Program-made: the position numbers and the translations under genes
Assembly: GCF_002836715.1 (NCBI RefSeq)
Contig: NZ_PJAT01000107.1
Coordinates: forward strand, 31,880 to 95,879
Source of the DNA: Psychrobacter sp. 4Dc
GTDB taxonomy: Bacteria; Pseudomonadota; Gammaproteobacteria; Pseudomonadales; Moraxellaceae
DNA length: 64,000 bases
Reading direction: 5' to 3'
Notes under the pieces: generated by a model
Told to the model about the DNA's origin: nothing
Seen by the model: the letters and a program-made list of their open reading frames with translations, nothing else
Database searches by the model: none
In this document: positions 19,026-27,969 of the stretch, in pieces
How positions within the stretch are numbered: the stretch's first letter is position 1
Layout: each line of letters opens with the position of its first letter

Positions 19026-19664
19026 TTAATGCACCCACCCTTCGTCTTTTAGATAATCATTCAACCCTTCAGCGAACTGTCTATAGCCTGCCGCATTGGC
19101 ATGAATTTTATCAGATTTCAATGCATCATCTGACAGTACAGTTGACCAGCCATCAGAATACAGAGGTATGCCTTCAGCTTCCGCAATATCTTCATACAGT
19201 GGATTATCACTTGCCTTGCCAAACAAAGCACTGGTACTGAGATACGGCTCAGCGATTAGGACAACGTCAATATTGTTGGATTGTAAGGTATCTATAGTCG
19301 CGATGATATTAGCCCGCGTGGTATCAGGTGCAATCCGCTGCAATACATCATTACCACCCACACCCAGTAAGACTAAATCTGGGTTTTGCTCAGTGATCTC
19401 ATTCACTCGAGTAAGCACATCTGCAGAAGTGTCACCATTTACGCCTGCATTAACGACGTTCCATTTGCTTAGCTCTGCTAGCACCGTAGGATACGCTGTT
19501 TTAGGATTTGCGCCGTAACCATAGGTTAATGAGTCGCCAAGTGCGACCACTGTGCTACCAGCGGGCAAGATATCTTGTTGTGGTTTGCTACCACAGCCAG
19601 TTACACTGATAGTCGCTGACAACCCTATACCTGCCAGCATTAAAAACCTACTACGTAGCTTCAC
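19026..19664 (-). CDS. GDSL/SGNH esterase lipoprotein (TesA-like)
   Basis: 212 residues, SGNH-hydrolase fold. Catalytic Ser45 in GDSL (43-46), the oxyanion Gly in NAGVNGDTS, Asn105 in GGND (103-106) and the Asp185/His188 pair in SDKIH are all present, as in TesA/EstA-type thioesterase-lysophospholipases. A lipoprotein signal (VTGC, Cys24) indicates that the enzyme is membrane-anchored, unlike periplasmic soluble TesA of E. coli. The start codon is GTG with a strong aggagg ribosome site. Monocistronic, convergent with the monooxygenase operon. Confidence 0.9.
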   Translation of the reverse strand: MKLRSRFLMLAGIGLSATISVTGCGSKPQQDILPAGSTVVALGDSLTYGYGANPKTAYPTVLAELSKWNVVNAGVNGDTSADVLTRVNEITEQNPDLVLLGVGGNDVLQRIAPDTTRANIIATIDTLQSNNIDVVLIAEPYLSTSALFGKASDNPLYEDIAEAEGIPLYSDGWSTVLSDDALKSDKIHANAAGYRQFAEGLNDYLKDEGWVH

Positions 19665-19896
19665 GTCTTCTCTCCTCCTGTTTCTATTGAGTTAAACTTA
19701 TTATAATTAGGTTCAAGTTTTTAAAAATCTATTATTTAACTCTTGTTGTATATTGCTCAGTAACCGTTGTATAGTCCATACAGGAGATAGACTACCTATA
19801 GACTACCTGTTGGGCGCAGTACCAGTGCTACTCTACTTAGCATAGACAGTGTATTCATCATAAAGTATAACTTTACCAAGGATACGTGAGGTATTT

Positions 19897-22248
19897 ATGA
19901 ATAAAACAGCATCTCAAAGTCAGTCTAAGGATGGAAACCCAGACAAAGAAAAATCTGCAAATCAGAGTCAGAGTCAGTCCATTAAAGCAACCAGAACCGA
20001 TACCACAAGTCCTGATTCAACGATGGCCAAAGATACCTTAACAAAAGACACTTTAGAAAAATCTGAGCAAAAACCACAAAGTTTCGATGAATTGCAGATA
20101 AGTAAGGGTAAGTATCGCCCAGTGGCACAAGCTGTTGGCCATTGGCTTGATAACATCAACATGGATGCCCTCAATTATTTAAACGAACAAGCAGAAAATA
20201 TCTTTTATCGTAAAGGGGTCACCTTTACCGTCTATAGCGACGCCAAAAACATCGAGCGTATGATTCCGTTTGATATCATTCCACGCATTATTGCCGCGAG
20301 CGAATGGAAACAAATAGAAGCAGGCTGTAAACAGCGTATCACGGCTCTCAATGCATTCTTACATGATATCTACCATGACCAAGCCATCATGAAGGCAGAT
20401 ATTGTCCCTGCCAGCTACGTCTATGCCAGTGGCTGCTATGAGCCATGGATGATGGGCATTGAGCTCGACAAGCCTATCTATTCGCACATCAGCGGTATTG
20501 ATTTGATTCGAGACGAGACAGGTAAGTTTTGTGTGTTAGAGGATAACCTGCGTACCCCATCAGGCGTCTCATATATGCTTGAGAGTCGCAATATATCAGA
20601 GACACTATTAGCTGATATATTTACTGAAACGCCTATTATGGGTATTAGTGATTACCCTAGCCGTCTCAAAGCCTGTCTTGCCAGCTCAACATCCAAATAT
20701 GATCCACAAGTCGTCATTTTAACGCCAGGTCGCTTTAATAGTGCCTATTATGAGCATGCTTTCTTAGCGCATGAGATGAATGTACCACTCGTCCATGGGT
20801 ATGATTTGGTCGTTGAGGACAGCAAAGTCTATATGCAAGGCATTCGCGGCAAGGTACAAGTCGATGTGATCTACCGCCGCATTGATGATCCCTATATTGA
20901 TCCGTTAGCCTTCAAATCTGATTCCATATTGGGTGTATCAGGGCTAATGAGTGCTTATCGCGCTGGCAACGTGGTGATTGTTAATGCTCCAGGTACAGGC
21001 GTGGCCGATGATAAGAGTTTATATCCTTTTGTACCAGATATGATCAAATTCTACTTAAATGAAGAGCCCATCCTACCTAATATCGAGACATACCAGTGCC
21101 GTAAGCCCGACGATCTCAAATATGTACTCGACAATCTAGACAAGCTGGTGGTAAAAGAAACGCAAGGCTCAGGCGGCTACGGAATGCTCATTGGTCCAAC
21201 GTCGACCAAAAAAGAAATCGAAGAATATCGCCTGCGCTTGCTTGAAAACCCAGCCGGTTTTATTGCTCAACCGACTATCTCATTATCTACCAATCCCACT
21301 GCCGTAAGCGACGGTATCGCACCGCGTCATATTGACTTGCGTCCCTTTATCCTCAGTCATGGTGATGGCACAGTAGATATTGTACCTGGTGGTCTGACAC
21401 GAGTGGCCATGGTTGAAGGCTCTTTGGTCGTCAATTCATCACAAGGCGGTGGTATCAAAGATACTTGGATTATTGATGACAGTGATTTAGACAACCAGCA
21501 AACCGACAAGTGCTCGCCTTTATCATCAGTAGGTGTCAATGCTTTAGGGCATGCGAACTACTATGATCGAGTCCAGCCCTTAGAAACAGGTTACGAGAGT
21601 TTAGATGATGCGCCCATGATACTGCTACTCTCTACCGCCAGCCACTTGATATGGCTAGGCCGATATAGTGAGCGTCTGTATTACTACGACGATGTTATGA
21701 AACAACTCATCAAAGGCGATCTCAAAAAATCACAGATTAGGCATCTAATTAGTCATTTAGGGTTTGCCGTTGATGGTGAAGTGTCACTGACCACCATGAA
21801 AGCACAAATGATGGCTGATTTGGAACAAAACATCATACCCAATATCGTGCAATCTATTGAGGACAATGTCCAAGAGGCCAAAGGTGTCATTGGTAAAGAT
21901 ACCGCTGAGTTATATAACTTAATCAAGCGTTTATCAAGTGCTGGCACGTATCGAGCAGCGACCTTGCAGCTACACGCGTGTAACGCTGCGATGAAACAAG
22001 AAAATCCGACAGTGACTTGCTTCTGGCAATTAGGGCGCCACTTTGAGCAGCTTGAGCGTGCCGTCTTGTTGGAAGAGGATTCAACAGAGATCAGTTTTGA
22101 ATTCAGACATTGGATTAATGAGTTGCCGGAGAATACGCGCTGGCGTGAGCTTATCCGCTTGACCAACCAGATGATCAGGTCAAAGAAATTTAGTGATTTT
22201 GCGCTGATTAGCAAGGAGTTCAATCTCATATTGCGTCAAGGTGTATAG
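19897..22248 (+). CDS. Circularly permuted ATP-grasp / alpha-E fusion protein
   Basis: 783 residues. After a Ser/Gln/Lys-rich tail of about 60 residues comes a circularly permuted ATP-grasp type 2 domain (about 70-550; CVLEDNLRTPSGVSYMLESR, YRRIDDPYIDP, VVKETQGSGGYGMLIGP, IDLRPFIL). It is fused to an alpha-E (DUF403) domain starting at ASHLIWLGRYSERLYYY near 590. In most genomes the two are separate genes; here they are joined. First gene of the Anbu operon (transglutaminase and proteasome-like genes follow). By family it would form an amide or peptide bond on an unknown substrate; function is inference. Confidence 0.92.
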   Translation: MNKTASQSQSKDGNPDKEKSANQSQSQSIKATRTDTTSPDSTMAKDTLTKDTLEKSEQKPQSFDELQISKGKYRPVAQAVGHWLDNINMDALNYLNEQAENIFYRKGVTFTVYSDAKNIERMIPFDIIPRIIAASEWKQIEAGCKQRITALNAFLHDIYHDQAIMKADIVPASYVYASGCYEPWMMGIELDKPIYSHISGIDLIRDETGKFCVLEDNLRTPSGVSYMLESRNISETLLADIFTETPIMGISDYPSRLKACLASSTSKYDPQVVILTPGRFNSAYYEHAFLAHEMNVPLVHGYDLVVEDSKVYMQGIRGKVQVDVIYRRIDDPYIDPLAFKSDSILGVSGLMSAYRAGNVVIVNAPGTGVADDKSLYPFVPDMIKFYLNEEPILPNIETYQCRKPDDLKYVLDNLDKLVVKETQGSGGYGMLIGPTSTKKEIEEYRLRLLENPAGFIAQPTISLSTNPTAVSDGIAPRHIDLRPFILSHGDGTVDIVPGGLTRVAMVEGSLVVNSSQGGGIKDTWIIDDSDLDNQQTDKCSPLSSVGVNALGHANYYDRVQPLETGYESLDDAPMILLLSTASHLIWLGRYSERLYYYDDVMKQLIKGDLKKSQIRHLISHLGFAVDGEVSLTTMKAQMMADLEQNIIPNIVQSIEDNVQEAKGVIGKDTAELYNLIKRLSSAGTYRAATLQLHACNAAMKQENPTVTCFWQLGRHFEQLERAVLLEEDSTEISFEFRHWINELPENTRWRELIRLTNQMIRSKKFSDFALISKEFNLILRQGV

Positions 22249-22334
22249 AAGGTGTCTAGCCAAAAACCAATAGCAATGGCTCATGAGACATATGGAATAA
22301 ACAGAAAGTAGAAAGATGCTATAAGGAAAATGCC

Positions 22335-23120
22335 ATGAAACTTCAAATCAGTCACCAAACCAACTATTATTACAATGAGCTAGCGCAGCGCAGTGTACAG
22401 TATATACGCATGACCCCCATGCAAATGCCGCATCAGACCATTCATAAATGGGATGTCATGCTCCCTAAAGTGGCGACTAACCAAAAGGATGGCTTTGGTA
22501 ATGCATGGCTCACGCTCAGTCGTAACGAGGCACATAACAACTTACAAATGCAGGCGTCGGGTATCGTTGAGATCAACACCGAAACCGAACGTTTAGAGGA
22601 TATGGATCATGTCCCCTACCTGCTATTTACCGTACAAACCCCGTTGACCAAATGCTCACAAGAGATGCGAGAATTTGCAGCACCATATCTGAAAACCCCT
22701 ACTCATGACAGCTTAAAGGCGATGGCGAATGCCCTTATTATGAAAATGCCTTTTGTTAAAGACGTCACACATGTGGGCACAACTGCTGCTGAGGCGTTTG
22801 CGACAAGTGCCGGTGTGTGCCAAGACCATACGCATGTATTTTTAGGTATCTTGCGCGATCAACAGATTCCAGCGCGTTATGTGTCCGGTTATCTGTATGA
22901 CGATACCGAAAATCACATGGCCAGTCATGCATGGGCTGAGGTTTGGCTGGATGGTTACTGGTATACTTTTGATATCTCAAATCAGGCATTTACCCCAAAC
23001 TCACATGTGTACGTGGCTATTGGGCGAGATTATCTAGATACAGCGCCTGTTCGCGGCGTGCGTATGGGCGGCGGTTACGAAAATCTTTACAGTTTGGTAT
23101 TAGTCAAAAAGCTATCATAG
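22335..23120 (+). CDS. Transglutaminase-like cysteine protease
   Basis: 261 residues. An N-terminal Bact_transglu_N domain (LQISHQTNYYYNELAQRSVQYIRMTP) precedes a transglutaminase core with the catalytic triad Cys162 (SAGVCQDHTH), His198 (MASHAWAEVW) and Asp213 (TFDISN). AAGGAAAA lies before the ATG. It sits between the ATP-grasp/alpha-E gene and Anbu; this trio recurs across proteobacteria and is thought to make and cleave a small peptide or modified amino acid. Cytosolic; no signal peptide. Confidence 0.93.
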   Translation: MKLQISHQTNYYYNELAQRSVQYIRMTPMQMPHQTIHKWDVMLPKVATNQKDGFGNAWLTLSRNEAHNNLQMQASGIVEINTETERLEDMDHVPYLLFTVQTPLTKCSQEMREFAAPYLKTPTHDSLKAMANALIMKMPFVKDVTHVGTTAAEAFATSAGVCQDHTHVFLGILRDQQIPARYVSGYLYDDTENHMASHAWAEVWLDGYWYTFDISNQAFTPNSHVYVAIGRDYLDTAPVRGVRMGGGYENLYSLVLVKKLS

Positions 23121-23162
23121 CGTTTGCTATTTTTTATTACGTTTATTCATCAAGGGTATTTT

Positions 23163-23903
23163 ATGACTTATTGTGCTGCCATTCGTCTAAAAGACGGTAT
23201 GGTCTTTGCCAGTGACACGCGCACGAATGCCGGTGTTGATCACATATCGACATTCAGAAAGTTGTATCAATACGGCGTTGAAGGCGAGCGCTTTATGGTG
23301 CTACAGACAGCTGGTAGCTTAGCGACATCGCAGGCAGTGTTCAATAAACTACAAAGCGACATTGACCAGCGTGCTGAGAGTAACCTTAATACAGTAGCGA
23401 CGTTGTTTGATGCCGCGCAAATGGTTGGTGAATGTATGCGTGATGTTATGAACCATGCAAAAGCAGTCGCTAACTCTACTCGCGATGGTGCATTTACCAG
23501 CTCGTTTATGCTTGGCGGTCAAATCAAAGGACAGCTACCTGAGCTATACCTGATTTATCCTGAAGGCAATTGCATCAAAGCCACTGAAGATACACCGTTT
23601 TTTCAGTTGGGCGAAAGCAAATATGGCAAACCTATTTTGGATCGTTCTGTCAGCTATAACACGGATGTAAGACACGCGGCACGTGCGCTGATGCTGTCAT
23701 TTGATTCCACGATTCACTCAAATCTATCAGTCGGTATGCCGATAGATTTTGTACTTTATGACAATGACAGCCTAGCTCTGCCCAACGGCCGACGTATTGA
23801 TGAGCGTGACGAGTACTTTAACACCATCCGTCATCAATGGTCAGATGCGTTACGTCGCACGTTAGTTGAATTGCCTAAATGTCCTGATGGTTATTGGGGA
23901 TAA
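23163..23903 (+). CDS. Anbu proteasome-like peptidase
   Basis: The start at 23163 is preferred: AAGGG lies upstream and the protein then begins MTYCAAIRLKDGMVFASDTRTNAGVD, the canonical Anbu N-terminus. Thr2 would be the N-terminal nucleophile after Met removal, with Asp18 and the usual proteasome-beta Lys/Asp set following. 247 residues, the usual family length. Anbu forms an open helical or ring-like assembly of beta-type subunits, distinct from HslV. It is co-transcribed with the ATP-grasp/alpha-E and transglutaminase genes and followed by an intrinsic terminator. Substrate unknown. Confidence 0.93.
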   Translation: MTYCAAIRLKDGMVFASDTRTNAGVDHISTFRKLYQYGVEGERFMVLQTAGSLATSQAVFNKLQSDIDQRAESNLNTVATLFDAAQMVGECMRDVMNHAKAVANSTRDGAFTSSFMLGGQIKGQLPELYLIYPEGNCIKATEDTPFFQLGESKYGKPILDRSVSYNTDVRHAARALMLSFDSTIHSNLSVGMPIDFVLYDNDSLALPNGRRIDERDEYFNTIRHQWSDALRRTLVELPKCPDGYWG

Positions 23904-23935
23904 ATAGCTCCGTATAAAATCATATTTTCTGCACT

Positions 23936-23968
23936 AAAAAGCCCTTTGTCTATCACAAAGGGCTTTTT
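23936..23968 (+). terminator. Intrinsic terminator of the Anbu operon
   Basis: Stem aaaaagccctttgt and its exact complement around loop ctatc, followed by T residues, 32 nt after the Anbu stop. A-rich on the other side, so it may work in both directions. Confidence 0.93.
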
Positions 23969-23995
23969 TATTATCAACTAATAATCAGGCAATAA

Positions 23996-24037
23996 AAAAC
24001 CGGATTAGCGCTGAATAAACAGCCCTAATCCGGTTTT
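23996..24037 (-). terminator. Intrinsic terminator of the putative retron ncRNA
   Basis: Perfect 13-bp stem aaaaccggattag (23996-24008) with 24025-24037, 16-nt loop. Read on the minus strand it is followed by TTTTTTATT; read on the plus strand the tract after the stem is only tttt then gc. It therefore suits a minus-strand transcript arriving from about 24350. No protein gene ends here on that strand. Confidence 0.88.
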
Positions 24038-24062
24038 GCTTTAAAGGCCTTGAATGCCATCA

Positions 24063-24346
24063 TAATGATGTCACACTCAATTGTTGTGTAATCTACCTCA
24101 TGACCTGGTACATGGAAGACTCACTGGACTGCACCTAGATAAAGGCCCTAGTGCATTAGCTCAATCACGATTGCGTGATTGCGCCAGCGAGCTAATGACA
24201 CTAGGGCCTTTATCTAGGTATTAGCAGGACTGAAACAGTCTTCCTTGGGTAAAATGTAATGGCTTGACTCGTGGACGACGCAACGTCGCCCCTCACCGTA
24301 AACGGTGAAACGCTAAATCTCACAACTCGTTAAGTTTGCCTCATAA
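24063..24346 (-). ncRNA. Putative retron msr-msd RNA, antisense to the operon direction
   Basis: Read on the minus strand from 24346. The a1 repeat (24346-24312) ends GAUUUAGCG, the same UUAGCG context that surrounds the branching guanosine of Ec86; the guanosine would be opposite 24313. Hairpin 1 follows (24308-24293, CACCG/CGGUG), then hairpin 2 (24290-24273, GGCGACG paired around UUG), a 28-nt single strand, a long msd hairpin (24244-24114), a short spacer, and a2 (24097-24063). By hand a1 and a2 pair over about 35 nt with about 26 pairs, including UUGUG/CACAA and AGUA/UACU-like blocks. Three are G-U pairs, which are valid only on this strand. A terminator follows at 24037-23996. The order a1-msr-msd-a2 is canonical for retrons. 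No clear promoter was found. Confidence 0.72.
24114..24244 (-). repeat. Long hairpin, putative msd stem
   Basis: Core arms 24133-24153 and 24199-24219 are a perfect 21-bp inverted repeat beginning acctagataaaggccctag. They continue as a further perfect 9 bp (24154-24162 with 24189-24197) after one bulged base. The apex contains an inner 6-bp hairpin, aatcac/gtgatt. Outside the core, ggaagact (24114-24121) pairs with agtcttcc (24237-24244). Confidence 0.95.
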
Positions 24347-24511
24347 CAGTTATTATTGTCAATATATAATTGCAAATAAAATCGTGCGCGACGCTATATG
24401 TCGCAGCCCATATATTTCCTTACAAAAGTCCTTGATATTTTCTGTGAAACGCGCTTTTATGGTGCTACAAAATTACGCGCACTGACAAAATAAAAATTAA
24501 GGCAAATTTCT

Positions 24512-27500
24512 ATGAGTCTGTCATTTTCACAAATTCAGCAAGCTTGGCAAGTCCAAGATCCAAGTTTGGTCGATAAATTATGTACATTGGCAACTCAAGC
24601 TGTTGCGATTCCCGAGACGCCCATCCCTGAGCATGAGCTTACTTTTGATCGGTTTTTAGATAAGATATTTAGTCATCAGTTTCGGGACCAACATCCCGAA
24701 GTACAGTTTACAGAGCGCGTGGCAATGATTGCCAAACTGGAAGCAGACGAAGGCGTTTACCCCCTCCCAGATCGCTATAAGATCCATATAACACTGACCG
24801 CACTGTGGGAAGATGGCAGCGCGTACTCTAGAGCCATCTTAAAACAAGCCATTACGGCTTTGCCAGTCAGCTATGGTGCGTGGAAGGGTTTAAAGCGTAT
24901 TTATAAGCAAGCTGAATTTTCTCAAGATTATGAGATATTTGGACAAATAGCCGCCAAGATTGATTTACAGCGTTTCAATCAAACCGCCAACTCTGCGGTC
25001 AGCCTAGCTACCAAAACCTATATGAGCCTTAGAGCATGGCGTTATTTGCGCCAGCTAGGACAGCAAATGCCAATTGGCTACATTGATGCCGCCGTTTCTG
25101 TACTCGCCAGCTATGACGAAACCATGACAGCAGGCAGCCTTGAACAAACGAACAGCTGGGTGCTCAATCATATTTGCTTCCACAACAGCCTTGATTATGG
25201 TGTCAATCGATTCAGCAGTCGCTCACCTCGCAAGCTCTTTGATGCAAAAGGTCGCGCGTTCTCTGAGTCATGGCAACGAGACCCTGAACCACTTATCCAG
25301 CTATTGGCTATCGCCAAAAATGAGGCTATCAGACAGTTCGCAACCGATAGCCTAAAGCACGACTTTAAGACCCAATTACGTGATGTGAGTGGTGAGACGC
25401 TACAATATTTATCTGCCGGACAAGCGCACAGCAAAGCGCGTGATGAGATGATTGTTTGGTTATTAGAAAATTCACCGCATTTTGAAAAGTCTAAATTTCA
25501 AGTATTGGGCTTGCATCAAGTCGTACTGCAACTACTCCTTTCACACTATCCTGCCGCCTATCAATATGCGATTGGCTATGCCAAAAGCTATGCTCAAGAC
25601 TTATCGCTCACTGAGCTGATGTTACTAGCCATGTCAGATTATGAGCCTGTTAGAGCATTTGCCATCAATAGTATCCTGAGTCGTGACCTTGTTGCTGATA
25701 TTGGTGTCAACGGTTGGGGGCAGTTATTAGATACCGAACATCACTATCAAACCGCGAGCAAACAACTTAGCAAACACTTTACAAGGCGCGATTTGACCCC
25801 TGAGTGGTTTTTTGAACGATTGACTAGCGGCAGAACACACAGCGTAAAATTTGCCATAAAAAAACTGCCTGAGCTTTATAGTGCCAAAGAGCTAGGGACT
25901 GAATACTTTATTCGCGTTGCCCAGCAGTTAGATATACCAGAGCAACAGGAATTCGCTGCTAATAACGACAGCTACTGCATGGACTTTGCGTTGGACCAGC
26001 TCAGACGGTTGGATTTGAGCCAAGTAAACGCTGCCGTGTGGCAAACACTGCTATTACATCCACTGTCGCAAGCGACTATTACTGATTGGTTTGATGAAGA
26101 TGTACTGTCAGCGGCGACGCTTGATATGAGCTATTGGCATGCGCTTGCCTATGAGCGTGATTGGCAAGTGAGTGAATATATTGAACAATTAAAATCTGCT
26201 GACACTCCTATTAAAAACTGGAAAAAGCACTTGACCTTTGATGAGTATTTAGCAGAAAACGTGCGAGATTGGCTGTCTGATGTGCGTCGGTTTGCGCCGA
26301 TAGATTTAGGTTTCGACTGGCTTATGAATCTTGCGCATAGCGAACAAGCACTCTACCGTGAATTTGCTATTGAGCGCATTAACAAAGGGTTCTTGCCTGC
26401 CGACTTTGTCGCATATCTTGACAGTAATGAAGACGCCTCTACTGACAACGCTTCCAGTAATAGCATTGACAATAAAGGTTCTGATAGCAGTGCCGCTACT
26501 GAAGTAGATTTAACCGGCCAACGCTATTTATTCACAGGCAAGATGCAAAGTATGACTCGTGGCGAGGCCGAAAAAGTTGTGAAAGCGGCTAATGGTGCCA
26601 TCAGTGGTGCTGTCAACGGCAAGTTAGATTACTTGGTCATCGGTGATGATGGTTCACCGTTATACGGTAATGGCCGTAAAGGTAGCAAGCAAGTGAAAGC
26701 CGAAAGCTTAATCGCCGATGGTGCGCCGCTAAAGATTATCTCCGAAACCGCATTTTTGCAGATGTTAAGTGGTCAATCTAGAGAGGTATCTGAAGACGAT
26801 ACTTTTGCAGGTGCCAATGCACTGTGGCATATGGCAACAGATGATGCTACTGCACCTATCAGTGAGCTTGCGATCAGCTACCTCAGTCATCATCATGAAC
26901 AGATCTGTATGGCACTGACAGACAGACCAGTCGATCCCGATGCGATTATCCCTTCTTCGTTCTTTGATGCGGAGCGCGTCATTCCTTTATTGCAACACCG
27001 TAACAGCCAGCTGCGAGCATTTGGCTTATTACTGAGTGAGTATGAAATGGCGACGTGGCAACCGACGCCGGCCCTATGGCTGATGATGGCAGAATCTCCC
27101 TATACTGAGGTCACGCAACTGCTGAAGCGTGCGCTATTGGATAAGCCATCCGTTGCCAATCGACGTTACCACGTTCAGCCAGCACAATTAAATGCTGGCA
27201 TGTTGAATGCTTTGATTGAAAGCAAAGCGCGAGTCGCTCGCCAAATCGGCATTACCTTGCTGCAGCGTCATGCTAATTTCCAAGATGTGCAGTCTCTATA
27301 TCGATTGACCCAAAGCACAGACCGCGAAGTACGCTATGCCGCCGTGACCATGCTATGGAAACACTACAAGGCGCGTCACGCGTCTCCAAACTGGCAACCA
27401 ACCAGTACCGATAGTAAAGATAAAGATGCTACTCAAGATAAAGACAGCAGCGCTCAACCAGTCTTAACAGAGCAGTCAGATAGTCGTTTAGCAAGCTTGC

Positions 27501-27898
27501 CTGCAGAAGTCGATCAGTTATTGATGCTACTACGCCGTGGTCTCTTTGAGCTACCACCTGGCCGTCTAGGTGGTTCGCAAGAGCCCAGTACTATTGACAG
27601 CAGTAAGCATAAGCAACAACGCTACTCAGATAAAACCTTATCGGAGCAAACTGAGTCAAATATCAATATCACGCTAAAACCTATATCTGCGAGTCGTGCT
27701 AAATTGGCGTTGATTGAGACCTTTCGTGATGTGGCATTGGCTGACAGCACCTTTGCGGCGCTCATTATGCCCACACTGTTCACCTTTACGCACTCTGCAG
27801 GCAAGATGGAGCGTCATGCGTGTTTGGTTGCCGTCACGCGGTTATTGCATCGCTATCCTGAGCTATCTAAAAATCTGCAGCCAGTGGCATCGGCTTAA
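24512..27898 (+). CDS. HEAT/ARM-repeat protein with internal BRCT domain (retron-associated)
   Basis: 1128 residues, cytosolic, first gene of the retron operon. Most of it is predicted alpha-helical repeat of HEAT/ARM type (for example EPVRAFAINSILSRDL and REVRYAAVTMLWKHYKA), with two low-complexity Ser/Asp/Lys linkers near 645-665 and 965-990. A BRCT domain of the DNA-ligase type sits at about 668-752: GQRYLFTGKMQSMTRGEAEK, then VNGKLDYLVIGDDGS and KQVKAESLIADG. BRCT domains bind DNA ends or phosphopeptides, or mediate protein contact, so this subunit may sense DNA. AAGG lies before the ATG; 71 nt separate it from the next gene. The overall plan recalls MolR-type HEAT proteins, in which a WGR domain is used instead. 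Confidence 0.85.
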   Translation: MSLSFSQIQQAWQVQDPSLVDKLCTLATQAVAIPETPIPEHELTFDRFLDKIFSHQFRDQHPEVQFTERVAMIAKLEADEGVYPLPDRYKIHITLTALWEDGSAYSRAILKQAITALPVSYGAWKGLKRIYKQAEFSQDYEIFGQIAAKIDLQRFNQTANSAVSLATKTYMSLRAWRYLRQLGQQMPIGYIDAAVSVLASYDETMTAGSLEQTNSWVLNHICFHNSLDYGVNRFSSRSPRKLFDAKGRAFSESWQRDPEPLIQLLAIAKNEAIRQFATDSLKHDFKTQLRDVSGETLQYLSAGQAHSKARDEMIVWLLENSPHFEKSKFQVLGLHQVVLQLLLSHYPAAYQYAIGYAKSYAQDLSLTELMLLAMSDYEPVRAFAINSILSRDLVADIGVNGWGQLLDTEHHYQTASKQLSKHFTRRDLTPEWFFERLTSGRTHSVKFAIKKLPELYSAKELGTEYFIRVAQQLDIPEQQEFAANNDSYCMDFALDQLRRLDLSQVNAAVWQTLLLHPLSQATITDWFDEDVLSAATLDMSYWHALAYERDWQVSEYIEQLKSADTPIKNWKKHLTFDEYLAENVRDWLSDVRRFAPIDLGFDWLMNLAHSEQALYREFAIERINKGFLPADFVAYLDSNEDASTDNASSNSIDNKGSDSSAATEVDLTGQRYLFTGKMQSMTRGEAEKVVKAANGAISGAVNGKLDYLVIGDDGSPLYGNGRKGSKQVKAESLIADGAPLKIISETAFLQMLSGQSREVSEDDTFAGANALWHMATDDATAPISELAISYLSHHHEQICMALTDRPVDPDAIIPSSFFDAERVIPLLQHRNSQLRAFGLLLSEYEMATWQPTPALWLMMAESPYTEVTQLLKRALLDKPSVANRRYHVQPAQLNAGMLNALIESKARVARQIGITLLQRHANFQDVQSLYRLTQSTDREVRYAAVTMLWKHYKARHASPNWQPTSTDSKDKDATQDKDSSAQPVLTEQSDSRLASLPAEVDQLLMLLRRGLFELPPGRLGGSQEPSTIDSSKHKQQRYSDKTLSEQTESNINITLKPISASRAKLALIETFRDVALADSTFAALIMPTLFTFTHSAGKMERHACLVAVTRLLHRYPELSKNLQPVASA

Positions 27899-27969
27899 CG
27901 GCTTTGGCAAACAGATATAGATAAAAGATACTTAAAAAAATATGACTTCACCTCAACTGAGATAACACA

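Noticed and set aside
24133..24219. Integron attC site or MITE
   Set aside because: No GTTRRRY/RYYYAAC core sites and no target-site duplication around the hairpin, unlike the real MITE at 45994.
24063..24346. tmRNA, 6S RNA or RNase P RNA
   Set aside because: The start and end sequences and conserved cores of these RNAs are absent; the order of elements matches a retron RNA better.
24063..24346. Retron ncRNA on the plus strand
   Set aside because: On the plus strand the short hairpins would follow the msd, the G-U pairs of a1/a2 would become A-C mismatches, and the terminator U-run would be on the wrong side.
24347..24385. Promoter for the ncRNA
   Set aside because: TTGCAA and TAATAA are present on the minus strand but spaced by only 14 nt; not convincing.
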